A stretch of 64,000 nucleotides of DNA, taken from NCBI RefSeq assembly GCF_004342665.1, contig NZ_SMBY01000008.1:1-64000 (forward strand), read 5' to 3'. Of this stretch, positions 53,612 to 62,850 are shown piece by piece. The first letter of the stretch is position 1. Each line of letters starts with the position of its first letter. Position numbers and translations under genes: made by a program. Source of the DNA: Samsonia erythrinae (GTDB lineage: Bacteria > Pseudomonadota > Gammaproteobacteria > Enterobacterales > Enterobacteriaceae). Under the pieces are notes generated by a model. That model searched no databases and was not told the DNA's origin. It saw only the letters and a list, made by a program, of their open reading frames with translations.

Positions 53612-53639
53612 AAGGCGGTCATTGACCGCCTTCTTTTTT
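53612..53639 (+). terminator. Terminator after yidC
   Basis: AAGGCGGTC and GACCGCCTT pair across ATT, followed by CTTTTTT, about 30 nt past the yidC stop. Confidence 0.9.
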
Positions 53640-53697
53640 AGCCGCCGTTTTATCGTAAAATAGCCTGTATGACAGGTTTTAACGCAGAGAGAGCGCC

Positions 53698-55062
53698 ATG
53701 AGTAATACCGACACCATCGTCGCCCAAGCCACGCCACCGGGACGCGGCGGGGTAGGTATTTTACGCATATCAGGACAGGCGGCAGCCAGGGTAGCGCAAG
53801 CCGTTCTGGGGAAACTCCCCAAGCCGCGCTACGCAGATTATTTACCATTTCGCGACGCCAACGGCGCCACGCTCGATCAGGGCATCGCCCTCTGGTTTCC
53901 CGGCCCGCACTCCTTTACCGGTGAGGACGTGCTGGAGCTTCAGGGACACGGTGGTCCGGTCATTCTTGATTTACTTCTGCAACGCATTCTGATGCTGCCA
54001 AACGTGCGCATTGCACGCCCCGGTGAGTTTTCTGAACGCGCTTTCCTGAATGACAAACTCGACCTCGCGCAGGCGGAAGCCATTGCCGACCTGATCGACG
54101 CCAGTTCGGAACAGGCGGCTCGCTCGGCGCTGAACTCCCTGCAAGGCGTTTTTTCCACCCGTATAAATCAGTTGGTGGAAGCACTTACTCACCTGCGGAT
54201 CTACGTCGAAGCTGCTATCGACTTCCCGGATGAAGAGATCGACTTTCTCTCCGATGGCAAAATTGAAGCACAGCTCAACGGCGTGATGGCCGATCTGGAT
54301 GCCGTCCGGGCACAAGCACATCAGGGCAGCCTGCTGCGTGAAGGGATGAAGGTCGTGATTGCGGGGCGACCTAATGCCGGTAAGTCCAGCTTACTCAATG
54401 CGTTAGCGGGCCGCGAAGCCGCAATTGTGACGGATATCGCCGGTACGACACGCGATGTGCTACGTGAACATATTCATATCGACGGGATGCCGCTGCATAT
54501 CATTGATACCGCCGGACTGCGCGATGCCAGCGACGAAGTGGAACGCATTGGCATCGAACGCGCCTGGCAGGAAATCGAACAGGCCGATCGCGTGCTGTTC
54601 ATGGTTGACGGCACCACCACACAAGCGGTGGATCCCGAACAAATCTGGCCTGAATTCATGGCTCGACTGCCAAAAACGCTGCCGATTACCGTGGTGCGTA
54701 ATAAGGCAGACATCACAGGCGAAGAGCTTGGCATCGAGAGTGTGAGTACACACTCACTTATTCGCCTTTCTGCCCGCACGGGTGAAGGCGTAGACACGCT
54801 GCGTGACCACCTCAAGCAAAGTATGGGGTTCACCAGCAATACGGAAGGCGGTTTTCTGGCACGACGTCGCCATTTGCAAGCGCTGGAACGGGCAGCCCAA
54901 CATCTGGTTCAGGGTAAAGACCAGTTGGTGAGCGCCTACGCGGGAGAACTGCTGGCGGAAGAGCTACGACTGGCCCAGCAGGCTTTAAGTGAAATCACCG
55001 GTGAATTCACATCCGATGATCTGTTAGGGCGTATTTTCTCCAGCTTCTGTATTGGCAAGTAA
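53698..55062 (+). CDS. mnmE: tRNA modification GTPase MnmE
   Basis: This GTPase (454 residues, as in E. coli) works with MnmG to add the 5-carboxymethylaminomethyl group to wobble uridines. The N-terminal folate-binding domain begins [17 protein letters not shown]. The G domain (about 216-378) carries [22 protein letters not shown] and NKAD. The C-terminal CIGK holds the functionally important Cys. Confidence 0.98.
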   Translation: MSNTDTIVAQATPPGRGGVGILRISGQAAARVAQAVLGKLPKPRYADYLPFRDANGATLDQGIALWFPGPHSFTGEDVLELQGHGGPVILDLLLQRILMLPNVRIARPGEFSERAFLNDKLDLAQAEAIADLIDASSEQAARSALNSLQGVFSTRINQLVEALTHLRIYVEAAIDFPDEEIDFLSDGKIEAQLNGVMADLDAVRAQAHQGSLLREGMKVVIAGRPNAGKSSLLNALAGREAAIVTDIAGTTRDVLREHIHIDGMPLHIIDTAGLRDASDEVERIGIERAWQEIEQADRVLFMVDGTTTQAVDPEQIWPEFMARLPKTLPITVVRNKADITGEELGIESVSTHSLIRLSARTGEGVDTLRDHLKQSMGFTSNTEGGFLARRRHLQALERAAQHLVQGKDQLVSAYAGELLAEELRLAQQALSEITGEFTSDDLLGRIFSSFCIGK

Positions 55063-55098
55063 TGCTGCGTCTGTAAGCGCCCACTCACTTCCACCGCT

Positions 55099-55130
55099 CC
55101 CGCATAGCTGCCTGTTATGCGGGATTTTTT
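55099..55130 (+). terminator. Terminator after mnmE
   Basis: CCCGCATA and TATGCGGG pair across a 9-nt loop, followed by ATTTTTT. Confidence 0.9.
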
Positions 55131-55174
55131 GTTCCATCGATGTCTATTCTTCCACGGTATTTCCGGAAAGACGG

Positions 55175-55504
55175 TTAGGCTGATGTCTTTTCTGAACGAT
55201 TAAGCTGAATAACGCCGTAAACAATAAGCGCAATCCCGGCAATGTTAGAGGCGCTCATCGCCTCACCAAACCATACCCAACCCGCGAGAGCGACAAGTAG
55301 CGTACCCAGCCCCGTCCAGACAGCGTAAGCTACGCTGGCGGGGATCACCTTCAGTATGAAAGAAAACAGATACAGTACGATCAGGTAACCCAGTAAAGCA
55401 GTTCCCCCAATGAGAGGTCGACTGAAACCGTCTGACATTTTAAGCAATAGCGTCGAAAAGGACTCTGTCACGATCATACCCAGTAGCAACAGCCAGTATT
55501 TCAC
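55175..55504 (-). CDS. SMR-family efflux subunit (with conserved Glu14)
   Basis: This small multidrug resistance family protein (109 residues) has four TM segments. Glu14 in the first helix (MIVTESFSTLLLKMSDGFS) matches the proton/substrate-coupling Glu of EmrE. AYAVWTGLG is the family signature in TM3. I chose the GTG at 55504 because GGAGG lies 4 nt upstream; longer readings run into the partner gene. It is encoded 11 nt after a second SMR gene, so the two likely form a heterodimer in the inner membrane. The substrate is unknown. Confidence 0.88.
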   Translation of the reverse strand: MKYWLLLLGMIVTESFSTLLLKMSDGFSRPLIGGTALLGYLIVLYLFSFILKVIPASVAYAVWTGLGTLLVALAGWVWFGEAMSASNIAGIALIVYGVIQLNRSEKTSA

Positions 55505-55515
55505 CTTACCTCCGT

Positions 55516-55836
55516 TTAACCGTTCATACTCAGCAGAGCAATTCCCGCTATAACACAAAGCGTCCCCACGATTTTGTATGCAGGCAGCCGGATTTTGAGA
55601 AAAAAGCGGTCAAAAACCAGCAGAAACAATGCAACGGTGCCGCTCCAGAGCGCATGCGTCAGAGCCACAGGAAGATAAGTCAGTGCCAGTGACAACAGGA
55701 CGGTTGAGCCGCTATAACAGCCCACAGAGGTTAATGTGAATGCCGGCTTGCGAAAATTATCCGATCTCTGGATGGCTAGCGTGCCAACCGTGCTGCATAC
55801 GGCACCAGCAAAGATGATAAGAAGAGCGAAGTTCAT
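55516..55836 (-). CDS. SMR-like transporter subunit lacking the TM1 glutamate
   Basis: This 106-residue protein has four TM segments and THALWSGTV in the place of the SMR TM3 signature. In TM1 (FAGAVCSTVGTLAIQRSDNF), the position of the essential SMR Glu is Ser or Thr. It is thus a non-coupling partner or a diverged member. I chose the ATG at 55836 (MNFALL), preceded by AAGGA; an ATG four codons earlier has weaker support. It leads a two-gene operon with the Glu-bearing subunit. Confidence 0.8.
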   Translation of the reverse strand: MNFALLIIFAGAVCSTVGTLAIQRSDNFRKPAFTLTSVGCYSGSTVLLSLALTYLPVALTHALWSGTVALFLLVFDRFFLKIRLPAYKIVGTLCVIAGIALLSMNG

Positions 55837-56344
55837 AACATCCTTCATTTTAGGATAGCGAATAAAGCGCTTAACAATTATGTGGGCCGATATTACCTGC
55901 TTATCAACTGAAGTTCCAAAGTCGGGTGAACGATCCGGCGGGTAAATCTTCGCGTTCGCTCCGCGTTACTGACGGCAGAAGCCGAAATGATCGGTATGCG
56001 AACGCTTGTGACCATCCGAAAAAAATAACAAGGTGTGTATTGCCCTAAAATAACTCTGTAAACGTTATCTCTCGATGTGGCGAATAACAGAAATGACGTC
56101 TAAGCTATTCTGGCGTTCCCCCCCAGGGGAAAATCGAAATTTATCTGACTTTTTTAAAAAACGCTGGTGCTATGACTAACCTAAAAAAGTTTCTCTTTAT
56201 TCACTATGAAAATAAATAACAACATATTTATTTAGTTATTATTTAATCACACCAAGAAAAATTTTAGAAAATTAACAATATCACATTTTCTTTTCTAAAG
56301 AGGCTTGCCTCTTTTTCGTCGAACTTATTAAATCGGAGATGAAA
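55837..56344. other. Gap between the SMR genes and the acyltransferase pseudogene
   Basis: About 500 bases without a visible gene. It should hold the SMR promoter. The part after 56150 is AT-rich. No repeat or RNA gene was recognised. Confidence 0.5.
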
Positions 56345-57552
56345 ATGGATAGTATCACTACCGTCAAAGACGTTAACGCCCCACGCGGGAAAAACAACAT
56401 CCTGATAAAAAGAACGGCTAAGTGATATCCTCCCAATCTGCCCTCGCTAAGCGGCATACGTATTATCGCCGCCGTTTTGGTTTATCTTTTTCATACCACA
56501 TTAGTGAATATGTTAGACATTTTTTCCGATAAGCAAATCAGCGATGCTTACACCTTCCTCTTAAGCAAAGCAGGATGGATGAGCGTTTCATTCTTTTTTA
56601 TCTTAAGCGGCTTTGTCATAAGCTGGTCATCTCCATCTGTTCCCACCCCCCTTAATTTTTATAAAAGCGGCTTGCAAAAATATATCCCGTAAATATTTTT
56701 GTTATATTTATCATCGTCATCACAGGAATAATCAGCATCAACCACGTTCATATCTGGCTACCCAACCTGCTCTTAATACAGACCTGGATACCGCACGAAG
56801 AAAATTATATTGGCGGGAACACGCCCAGTTGGTTTATATCCGTTATTGTGTTTTTTTACATTATTTTCCCATTTATATTTAAGTTAATAAAAAACATAAA
56901 CACCAATTATTTATGGATGTCATTACTATTGTGCTATATTGCAATCATTGCGATTGATAGTGCGATATATACTTTATTACCTTCCGTACCGTTAATCGAA
57001 GGCTGGCCTTTTATGGTGGGCGAGATTCAATTTTGGCTTGCCTATACCTTCCCTCCTGCGCGCGTTTTTGAATTCATCATCGGTATGCTGCTGTCACGTA
57101 TTATTCTGGAGGGGAGGTGGATATCCGTTTCTGTCACCACAAGCGTCACTCTGCTTGTTTTAGCGTATTGTCTCGATCTTTTCATGCCATTCCTGCTCAG
57201 CCTGAAACTGGTTGCCCTGATTCCGCTGACATTACTGATAGGCTCACTCGCGGTTAACGACTTAAGAGAGAAACATTCCTTTTTACATTCAAAACCAATG
57301 CAATGGTTAGGAAATATTTCTTTTGGATTCTACATGATCCATTTTTTCATCCTGAAAATTTTAGCGGCATGGACCGACGGCGCTCGGTACGACACAATGA
57401 GTGCAATACTGCTGATCGTGCTCGCTGGAGTAGTCAGCCTTGTCGCCAGCTGGCTGCTTTATACATTCATTGAAAAGCCTATCGGCCATTTTCTTACCGC
57501 CAAAAAGAACAAAACATCAGCAACCCAGGAATCGTCTCTTAAGACGCAATAA
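56345..57552 (+). pseudogene. Acyltransferase 3 (OafA-like) membrane protein, broken twice
   Basis: The pieces together code for about 402 residues of an acyltransferase-3 membrane protein, which would O-acylate a cell-surface sugar. The start ATG 56345 has GGAG upstream. After 26 codons a TGA (56423-56425) interrupts the frame; the same frame then continues NLPSLSGIRIIAAVLVYLFHTT to FYKSGLQK. At 56676-56680 a run of five A appears where six would keep the frame; the reading then stops at 56690. One frame over, the protein resumes as IYPVNIFVIFIIVI and runs through PSWFISVIVFF and GFYMIHFFILK to the end at 57552. Two lesions make a natural knock-out more likely than one sequencing error. The gene is AT-rich compared with neighbours. 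Confidence 0.8.
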
Positions 57553-57561
57553 CAGGAAGTC

Positions 57562-57592
57562 CGATCGGCTCAGCGTAATGCAGAGCCGATCG
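57562..57592. terminator. Bidirectional hairpin between the acyltransferase and qorB
   Basis: CGATCGGCTC and GAGCCGATCG form a perfect 10-bp stem between convergent stops. T-tracts are weak. Confidence 0.6.
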
Positions 57593-57598
57593 TTAACC

Positions 57599-58450
57599 TT
57601 ATTTCAGCGTCGCTCTCACAACGGCGGACAACGGTGTCGTCGCTCGGCCAATTAAGCGACTCAATTGCTTACCATCATCAAACAGGCCGCCTTTTGATGC
57701 CCCGACATCTGAATCGGCAACAACCGCCGCTAAAGCATCCGGCAGCCCGACAGAGACCAGCGCTGCGGTGAAGTCCGTTTCAGACAGATTGCGATAGCCA
57801 ATATTTTTACCCGACTGCTTGCTAATCTCTGCGGCCAGATCCGCCAGCGTGTAAGACTCGTCACCCGCCAGTTCGTAAACTTTACCCGCCTGCCCCTCCT
57901 GCGTGAGTACCGCTACTGCGGCGGCGGCAAAATCATCACGGGTTGCAGAGGAAATTTTCCCTTCGCCTGCGCTGCCAATAAATACGCCGTGCTTTAACGC
58001 CTCTGGAATACTGCCCGCATAATTTTCGGTATACCAACCGTTGCGTAACAATACGTGTGGTAAGCCCGAATCCTTAAGCAGCGCTTCGGTTTTGTTGTGC
58101 TCTTCCGCCAGCGCCAACGGGGATTTATCGGCATGCAGGAGGCTGGTATACGCGACTAATTTCACCCCCGCCTTGACCGCAGCCTCAATCACGTTGCGGT
58201 GTTGCGCCACGCGCTGCCCTACCTCGCTGGAAGAGATCAGCAATAGTTTGTTCACGCCTTGCAACGCGGCCTCCAGCGACGCTGGCTGAGTGTAATCAGC
58301 CGCTTTTACCTGCACGCCACGCGCCGACAAATCAGTGACTTTATTTACATCGCGCACCAGCGCGACGACGTCATTCGCCGGAACCTTTTCCAACAATTGT
58401 TCGATAACCAAGCGACCCAGTTGGCCGGATGCACCAGTAATAGCAATCAT
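57599..58450 (-). CDS. qorB: NAD(P)H:quinone oxidoreductase QorB (YtfG)
   Basis: This atypical short-chain dehydrogenase/NmrA-like protein (283 residues) has the N-terminal Rossmann motif GASGQLG (6-12). It is close to E. coli QorB/YtfG (NVIEAAVKAGVKLVAYTSLLHAD, RNGWYTENY), which reduces quinones with NADPH in the cytoplasm. It is divergent from ytfH, as in E. coli. Confidence 0.92.
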   Translation of the reverse strand: MIAITGASGQLGRLVIEQLLEKVPANDVVALVRDVNKVTDLSARGVQVKAADYTQPASLEAALQGVNKLLLISSSEVGQRVAQHRNVIEAAVKAGVKLVAYTSLLHADKSPLALAEEHNKTEALLKDSGLPHVLLRNGWYTENYAGSIPEALKHGVFIGSAGEGKISSATRDDFAAAAVAVLTQEGQAGKVYELAGDESYTLADLAAEISKQSGKNIGYRNLSETDFTAALVSVGLPDALAAVVADSDVGASKGGLFDDGKQLSRLIGRATTPLSAVVRATLK

Positions 58451-58536
58451 CTCAAGCTCCTTTCATTGACAGGTAGTGACTGGCATAATATCGGCAAAGC
58501 TAACTTTTAGTAAGTACATACACAAAGGTAAGTATA

Positions 58537-58929
58537 GTGACGCCTTCCAACACATCGGAAAATTTATTGCGGTCTGTTTTGCCCTCAGGCGATGTCTTCG
58601 CTGAGAAATGTCCGTCCCGCCAGATACTAAACCACGTTACCAGCCGTTGGGGCGTGCTGATTCTGATCGCATTACTTGATGGCACACACCGTTTCAGCCA
58701 ACTGCGCCGTCGCATCGGCGGCGTAAGCGAGCGTATGCTGGCGCAGACCCTGCAATGGCTGGAAAACGATGGTTTTGTGCTGCGAACCGCTTATCCGGTT
58801 GTGCCGCCACACGTTGAATACAGCCTGACGCCGTTAGGTAAAGACGTTGGCGAGCGGGTAAAAGATTTGGCGCTATGGATTGAAGAAAATCTGAGCGATA
58901 TTCTGGCGGCACAACACTCAAGTGAATAA
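58537..58929 (+). CDS. ytfH: HxlR-family redox-type regulator YtfH
   Basis: This winged-helix HxlR/YodB-family regulator (130 residues) has a single Cys25 in EKCPSRQILNHVTSRWGVLI. This is the place of the sensing Cys in quinone- or oxidant-responsive members. The wing region is EYSLTPLGKDV. It starts with GTG preceded by AAGG. Its likely target is the divergent qorB promoter, where TAAGTA occurs twice (58511-58516 and 58529-58534). Confidence 0.88.
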   Translation: MTPSNTSENLLRSVLPSGDVFAEKCPSRQILNHVTSRWGVLILIALLDGTHRFSQLRRRIGGVSERMLAQTLQWLENDGFVLRTAYPVVPPHVEYSLTPLGKDVGERVKDLALWIEENLSDILAAQHSSE

Positions 58930-59072
58930 CGGTCAGGTAAACGGCGTACCTCCTGAAGCACGCTCCTTACTCAGGAAGAGGCGAGTTTGGGAAACAAGCG
59001 GTGATATCAGAGAGCATGACTTTCCAGCTCTCATCATCAACCGCTATAAAACGCAAATGCGTCTCCAGTTAG

Positions 59073-59498
59073 TCACGACGATAAGTTATCGATATCAATG
59101 ATTCTTCCATGCTCGTTATGCCAAACACGCTGGATCTTATTACGATTCAATTCCTGAACGAATCCATCTGATAAAGAAAAACTTCTGGCAACGCGTTCGG
59201 CATCTAGCGCATCACTACGCGTTCTTTGTTCTTTTCTGGAACGATAGCGATAGTGCTCCAGTTTCCCCCAGGCAATTAAGAGCGACGCATTTACCAGGAA
59301 TATGCATAAAAGTATCGATACAGTCCAACCATCAGAGGTGAAGGCAGGCAGTTCGGACATATGACTATTCAAAAAAGCTCCGATAAATACCTCGGAAAAC
59401 AGCCAAATAAAGATCCCCCATCCACATAGCGTCAGGAAAGAATCAACAAAGAGTGGAAACCAGCGTCTTTCAGAAATGATTAACGGTGAATGCATCAT
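59073..59498 (-). CDS. pgaD: Poly-beta-1,6-GlcNAc synthesis protein PgaD
   Basis: This small inner-membrane protein (141 residues) has two TM segments (about 14-40 and 58-80) and a cytoplasmic C-terminal tail. The family partner of PgaC binds c-di-GMP with it to switch on polymer synthesis. Sequence identity is low, as usual for PgaD; position after pgaC and topology support the call. The first ATG (59498) touches the pgaC stop; the next ATG (59495) has better spacing from AGAGGA. Confidence 0.85.
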   Translation of the reverse strand: MMHSPLIISERRWFPLFVDSFLTLCGWGIFIWLFSEVFIGAFLNSHMSELPAFTSDGWTVSILLCIFLVNASLLIAWGKLEHYRYRSRKEQRTRSDALDAERVARSFSLSDGFVQELNRNKIQRVWHNEHGRIIDIDNLSS

Positions 59499-60827
59499 TT
59501 ATCCTCTTTCAATACCACGATCCGGGCTTTCCCAACGCGCTCGTTTTTTACGGGAGCGCAGCATGACCTTTGGAAAACTGACCAGGCTGGTACACAGACT
59601 CAACGTCCAATACACCATGGGATACCAGATTACCCAGAACAGATATTTGCCAATATCTTTCTCATAACGTCGTTCGATCAACATACTGACGGCAAACTGG
59701 ATTAAACAGACCACGCCGATCATCATGCCGGTAAACGCGGGAGGAAAGAGCGTTTCTACCCGAATCCCCTCAGGCAGTTGTATAAAAAAGCCTAATAAAT
59801 ACAATAAGACGCTCATGGCATAAGTGAAGGCCCATAATATCGAAATAGAGTATTCGAGAAACAACGGCCACATGCGACGATAGCGCCATGACCATAAATG
59901 CCGGAGGTTTTTTAAAAAGACCTCTGCACCGCCCTGCGCCCAACGTAGCCGCTGTTTCCACAAGCCAGATAGTTTTTCCGGCATCAGAATCCAACAAAGT
60001 GCTCTTGGCTCAAAAAATATCGACCAATGGCGCAATTGAAGCTTCCAGCTAATATCGATATCTTCCGTGATCATATCGGTACTCCAGTACCCGACATCGG
60101 CTAAGGCGCTGCGGCGAAAAGCGGCGATAACGCCAGAAACAGTAAAAACTTTGCCATAAACGCGCTGTGTGCGTTTGATCAACCCAATAATTGAGGAGAA
60201 TTCACCAATCTGAATGCGACCAATCAGCGTCGATCGCGTTCTTATTCTTGGGTTTCCCGTTACTGCTCCGACCCGCGGATTATTAATTAACGGATTAACT
60301 AAATAGGCGACAGCATCGGGATCGAGAAGCGCATCACCATCAATACACACCAGCAGATCGCTCTTGGCCGCGGCACACGCAGTTTGAAGCGCCACCGCCT
60401 TGCCCTGATTATTCGCCAGATGAATGACTCGCAGTTTGTCATATTGGTTCGCCAACCGATCGAGCACGTCTCCCGTGTCATCATTGGAACCGTCATTCAC
60501 CGCAATCACTTCGATATGGGTATAACGTTGTGCTAATGCCGCTTCAATCGTTTCACATACGTTAGGCCCTTCGTTACAACAAGGGATCAAGATCGAAACT
60601 AACGGGCGCCCGGCGGGTTCATCGGGTATCCCCTCTGCTCCCTTGGGCCAATGGCGTTCATAGTGCAACCAAAAATACAGCCCTCCCGTTATCCATAGCC
60701 CAGACATAAATAAAGGCCAGAAAAAGGTAAAGTTAAGAACGACATCCCCTGTAAAGGAAAACATCGAGCCAAAAGGGATGCCGAGCATCAAACATAAGAT
60801 TAAGAAAGCTAAAATTCTCTCTATCAT
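59499..60827 (-). CDS. pgaC: Poly-beta-1,6-N-acetylglucosamine synthase PgaC
   Basis: This processive GT2 glycosyltransferase (442 residues; E. coli 441) polymerises UDP-GlcNAc at the inner membrane. Two N-terminal TM segments are followed by the GT domain with D112 (VNDGS), D163/D165 (IDGDA), TEDID (about 256) and QRLRWAQGG (about 292), then C-terminal TM segments. I chose ATG 60827, which overlaps the pgaB stop (ATGA) and matches the E. coli start MI-RI. Confidence 0.96.
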   Translation of the reverse strand: MIERILAFLILCLMLGIPFGSMFSFTGDVVLNFTFFWPLFMSGLWITGGLYFWLHYERHWPKGAEGIPDEPAGRPLVSILIPCCNEGPNVCETIEAALAQRYTHIEVIAVNDGSNDDTGDVLDRLANQYDKLRVIHLANNQGKAVALQTACAAAKSDLLVCIDGDALLDPDAVAYLVNPLINNPRVGAVTGNPRIRTRSTLIGRIQIGEFSSIIGLIKRTQRVYGKVFTVSGVIAAFRRSALADVGYWSTDMITEDIDISWKLQLRHWSIFFEPRALCWILMPEKLSGLWKQRLRWAQGGAEVFLKNLRHLWSWRYRRMWPLFLEYSISILWAFTYAMSVLLYLLGFFIQLPEGIRVETLFPPAFTGMMIGVVCLIQFAVSMLIERRYEKDIGKYLFWVIWYPMVYWTLSLCTSLVSFPKVMLRSRKKRARWESPDRGIERG

Positions 60828-62839
60828 GGCAGTGGATACCATTCTGGTGAAATCATGGGGCGGATGCTTTCCAATTCAGGTGAATTGTTAATAAAATCAT
60901 CCGGATAGTAACCGTAGTTTTGTGCACCATTCAGTTGCAACACGGTCATCCATTTAACCAATTGTGCGGTGTCTAACCACGGCTCTTCTGGGAGACGCCA
61001 ATCCCGAGCCTGAAGTTCAAAAACCGTTTTATTCAGCGCGCCAGGGCGACGAGCCACTTCTTGTACCAGCTTTTGCAACCACACATTGCTGTCCTTGGAC
61101 GCGATGTTTTCCATCAATGGCATCGCCATGGGGGCGACCCAATCATAAGCGGCAAGGAAGTCATCCAGATTTTGGGAAAACCATGCTTCACTTTCCGGTT
61201 CAATAATCGGTAATGCGAAAATGTTACGTGCGGTACGAACTTGCGGACCACGAATGTCATGCACATGGGCCGCGAGGTCGAGCGTAAAGTCCGTTAGCGC
61301 TTTACTTTTAAACCGCATCCAGCGTGCAGTAAGCTCGGGGTCACGACGAATGCTGGCAATCGAGTCGGGGAATCCAGCCTCCCGATATGCCTGCATCGCC
61401 GAATGGCTTACATCTTCATCCTCTGCCAGCACGGCGTCGTCATGAAATAAGATGCCGTCAAACATGGCGTAGGCAGAAAGATCTTCATAGATATCACTAA
61501 TTCGTCTTCTGGCTTCCGCATCCCATAGCGATAACCGTCTATATTGGCTACGGTTGATACTTCTCTGGCCGGTCTCGCTGTCGATCCGCTCAACGTGCGG
61601 CAATGTCTCATCATCCATATCAAAAGCCAGTACCGGCATCCAGGCATAAACGCTAACAAACGCCCGCGATGTTAGCTGCCAGGCCACATGATTGAATAAA
61701 TCTTCTCGAACGGGCATCCAACGATTAGGGAAGTAGAGTGACTTTACGTTGCCATCCCCTTTCGGATCCGAGAAAGCCTGAAGATAAACGGTATTAATAC
61801 GCAAGTCGGCAATACGCTGAACTAATGCATCGACATTACGAGACTGCTGCGCTTTATCGGTGTCATAAACATAATCCAGATCGATATGCGCAACCCGTGT
61901 CACCTCAGGTTCACGGACATAGCTAACCAACAGCGCAAACTGCTGTACATTGGGATTGTTGTTAATCAGTATGCGAGGAACGCTATAGGGTGAGTCGATC
62001 GATGCTGGCCCATTTTTAAGCGTGAGCGCCAGTTGATAACCCTGTTGCTTAACGATGTTTAGGGCATCGCCGCCTACCGCACCATAAGGCCAAACCCAAA
62101 CCCGAGGCTTTTTCCCCGTCGCGTCAACGATCCTTTTAGTAATGAGCGCCGTATCTTGCGCAAAACGTTTACGATACTCATCTCGCGTTTCGTATCGCTT
62201 ACTCTCAGGAAAATATTGACGAGTAACGGCGGCGGGTTCCATGTTCCCCTGCGGGTTTGCCCGAATTCCTTTATGTAAGTCATAGGTATGGGCACCAATT
62301 TCTATCAGGCCAGATTGCGCCATTTCACCGACTTGCTGCCAGGTAAGAAAATGGTTGCGAGGTATTTGAATACCACCAAAATCCACCGGCCGATCTTCTG
62401 GTGTGTCCAGCCAGCGTCCTACGGGTGCCAGTACTGCCGGCCAACCGTAGGCTTTCAGCAGAGGGTAAACACGATGATAAAAACTGCTGTAACCATCATC
62501 AAATGTCAGTAACACCGCCCTATCCGGTAGCGGTTTACCCCCTGCACCCGCAGTCAGAATGTCATCAACGGATACCGGGTGGTAACCATTTTCCCTCAAC
62601 CAGGCAAAGTGTTCATTCAGTGCGCTGGTGCGTACCGCCATGAAACGTTGATCGGCTCCATTATCTGCCACATCATGATAGGCAATAACAATATATTGAT
62701 TGGCTTTCCACGGCTGTTCCTTATCCAAAACCGGACGTTCTATTGGTGAGCTATATTTCACGTCAACGGAATGTGCGCAGGCGGTGATCATTAACACCCC
62801 CAGCAGCATCACAACGTTTCGTAGTCGTACGAATGACAT
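60824..62839 (-). CDS. pgaB: Poly-beta-1,6-GlcNAc N-deacetylase PgaB
   Basis: This outer-membrane/periplasmic lipoprotein (671 residues; E. coli 672) has lipobox MITAC with Cys21. The NodB-type deacetylase domain has D114/D115 (TFDDGYSS) and metal ligands H184 and H189 (GAHTYDLH). The C-terminal half is the glycoside-hydrolase-like domain (about 310-660). It partly deacetylates the polymer before export by PgaA. I chose ATG 62839 because of GGAGAAAGG upstream. Confidence 0.96.
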   Translation of the reverse strand: MSFVRLRNVVMLLGVLMITACAHSVDVKYSSPIERPVLDKEQPWKANQYIVIAYHDVADNGADQRFMAVRTSALNEHFAWLRENGYHPVSVDDILTAGAGGKPLPDRAVLLTFDDGYSSFYHRVYPLLKAYGWPAVLAPVGRWLDTPEDRPVDFGGIQIPRNHFLTWQQVGEMAQSGLIEIGAHTYDLHKGIRANPQGNMEPAAVTRQYFPESKRYETRDEYRKRFAQDTALITKRIVDATGKKPRVWVWPYGAVGGDALNIVKQQGYQLALTLKNGPASIDSPYSVPRILINNNPNVQQFALLVSYVREPEVTRVAHIDLDYVYDTDKAQQSRNVDALVQRIADLRINTVYLQAFSDPKGDGNVKSLYFPNRWMPVREDLFNHVAWQLTSRAFVSVYAWMPVLAFDMDDETLPHVERIDSETGQRSINRSQYRRLSLWDAEARRRISDIYEDLSAYAMFDGILFHDDAVLAEDEDVSHSAMQAYREAGFPDSIASIRRDPELTARWMRFKSKALTDFTLDLAAHVHDIRGPQVRTARNIFALPIIEPESEAWFSQNLDDFLAAYDWVAPMAMPLMENIASKDSNVWLQKLVQEVARRPGALNKTVFELQARDWRLPEEPWLDTAQLVKWMTVLQLNGAQNYGYYPDDFINNSPELESIRPMISPEWYPLP

Positions 62840-62850
62840 CACCTTTCTCC

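Noticed and set aside
56423-56425. TGA read through as selenocysteine or recoded codon in the acyltransferase
   Set aside because: A second, independent frameshift lies downstream and no recoding element is seen, so decay is simpler.
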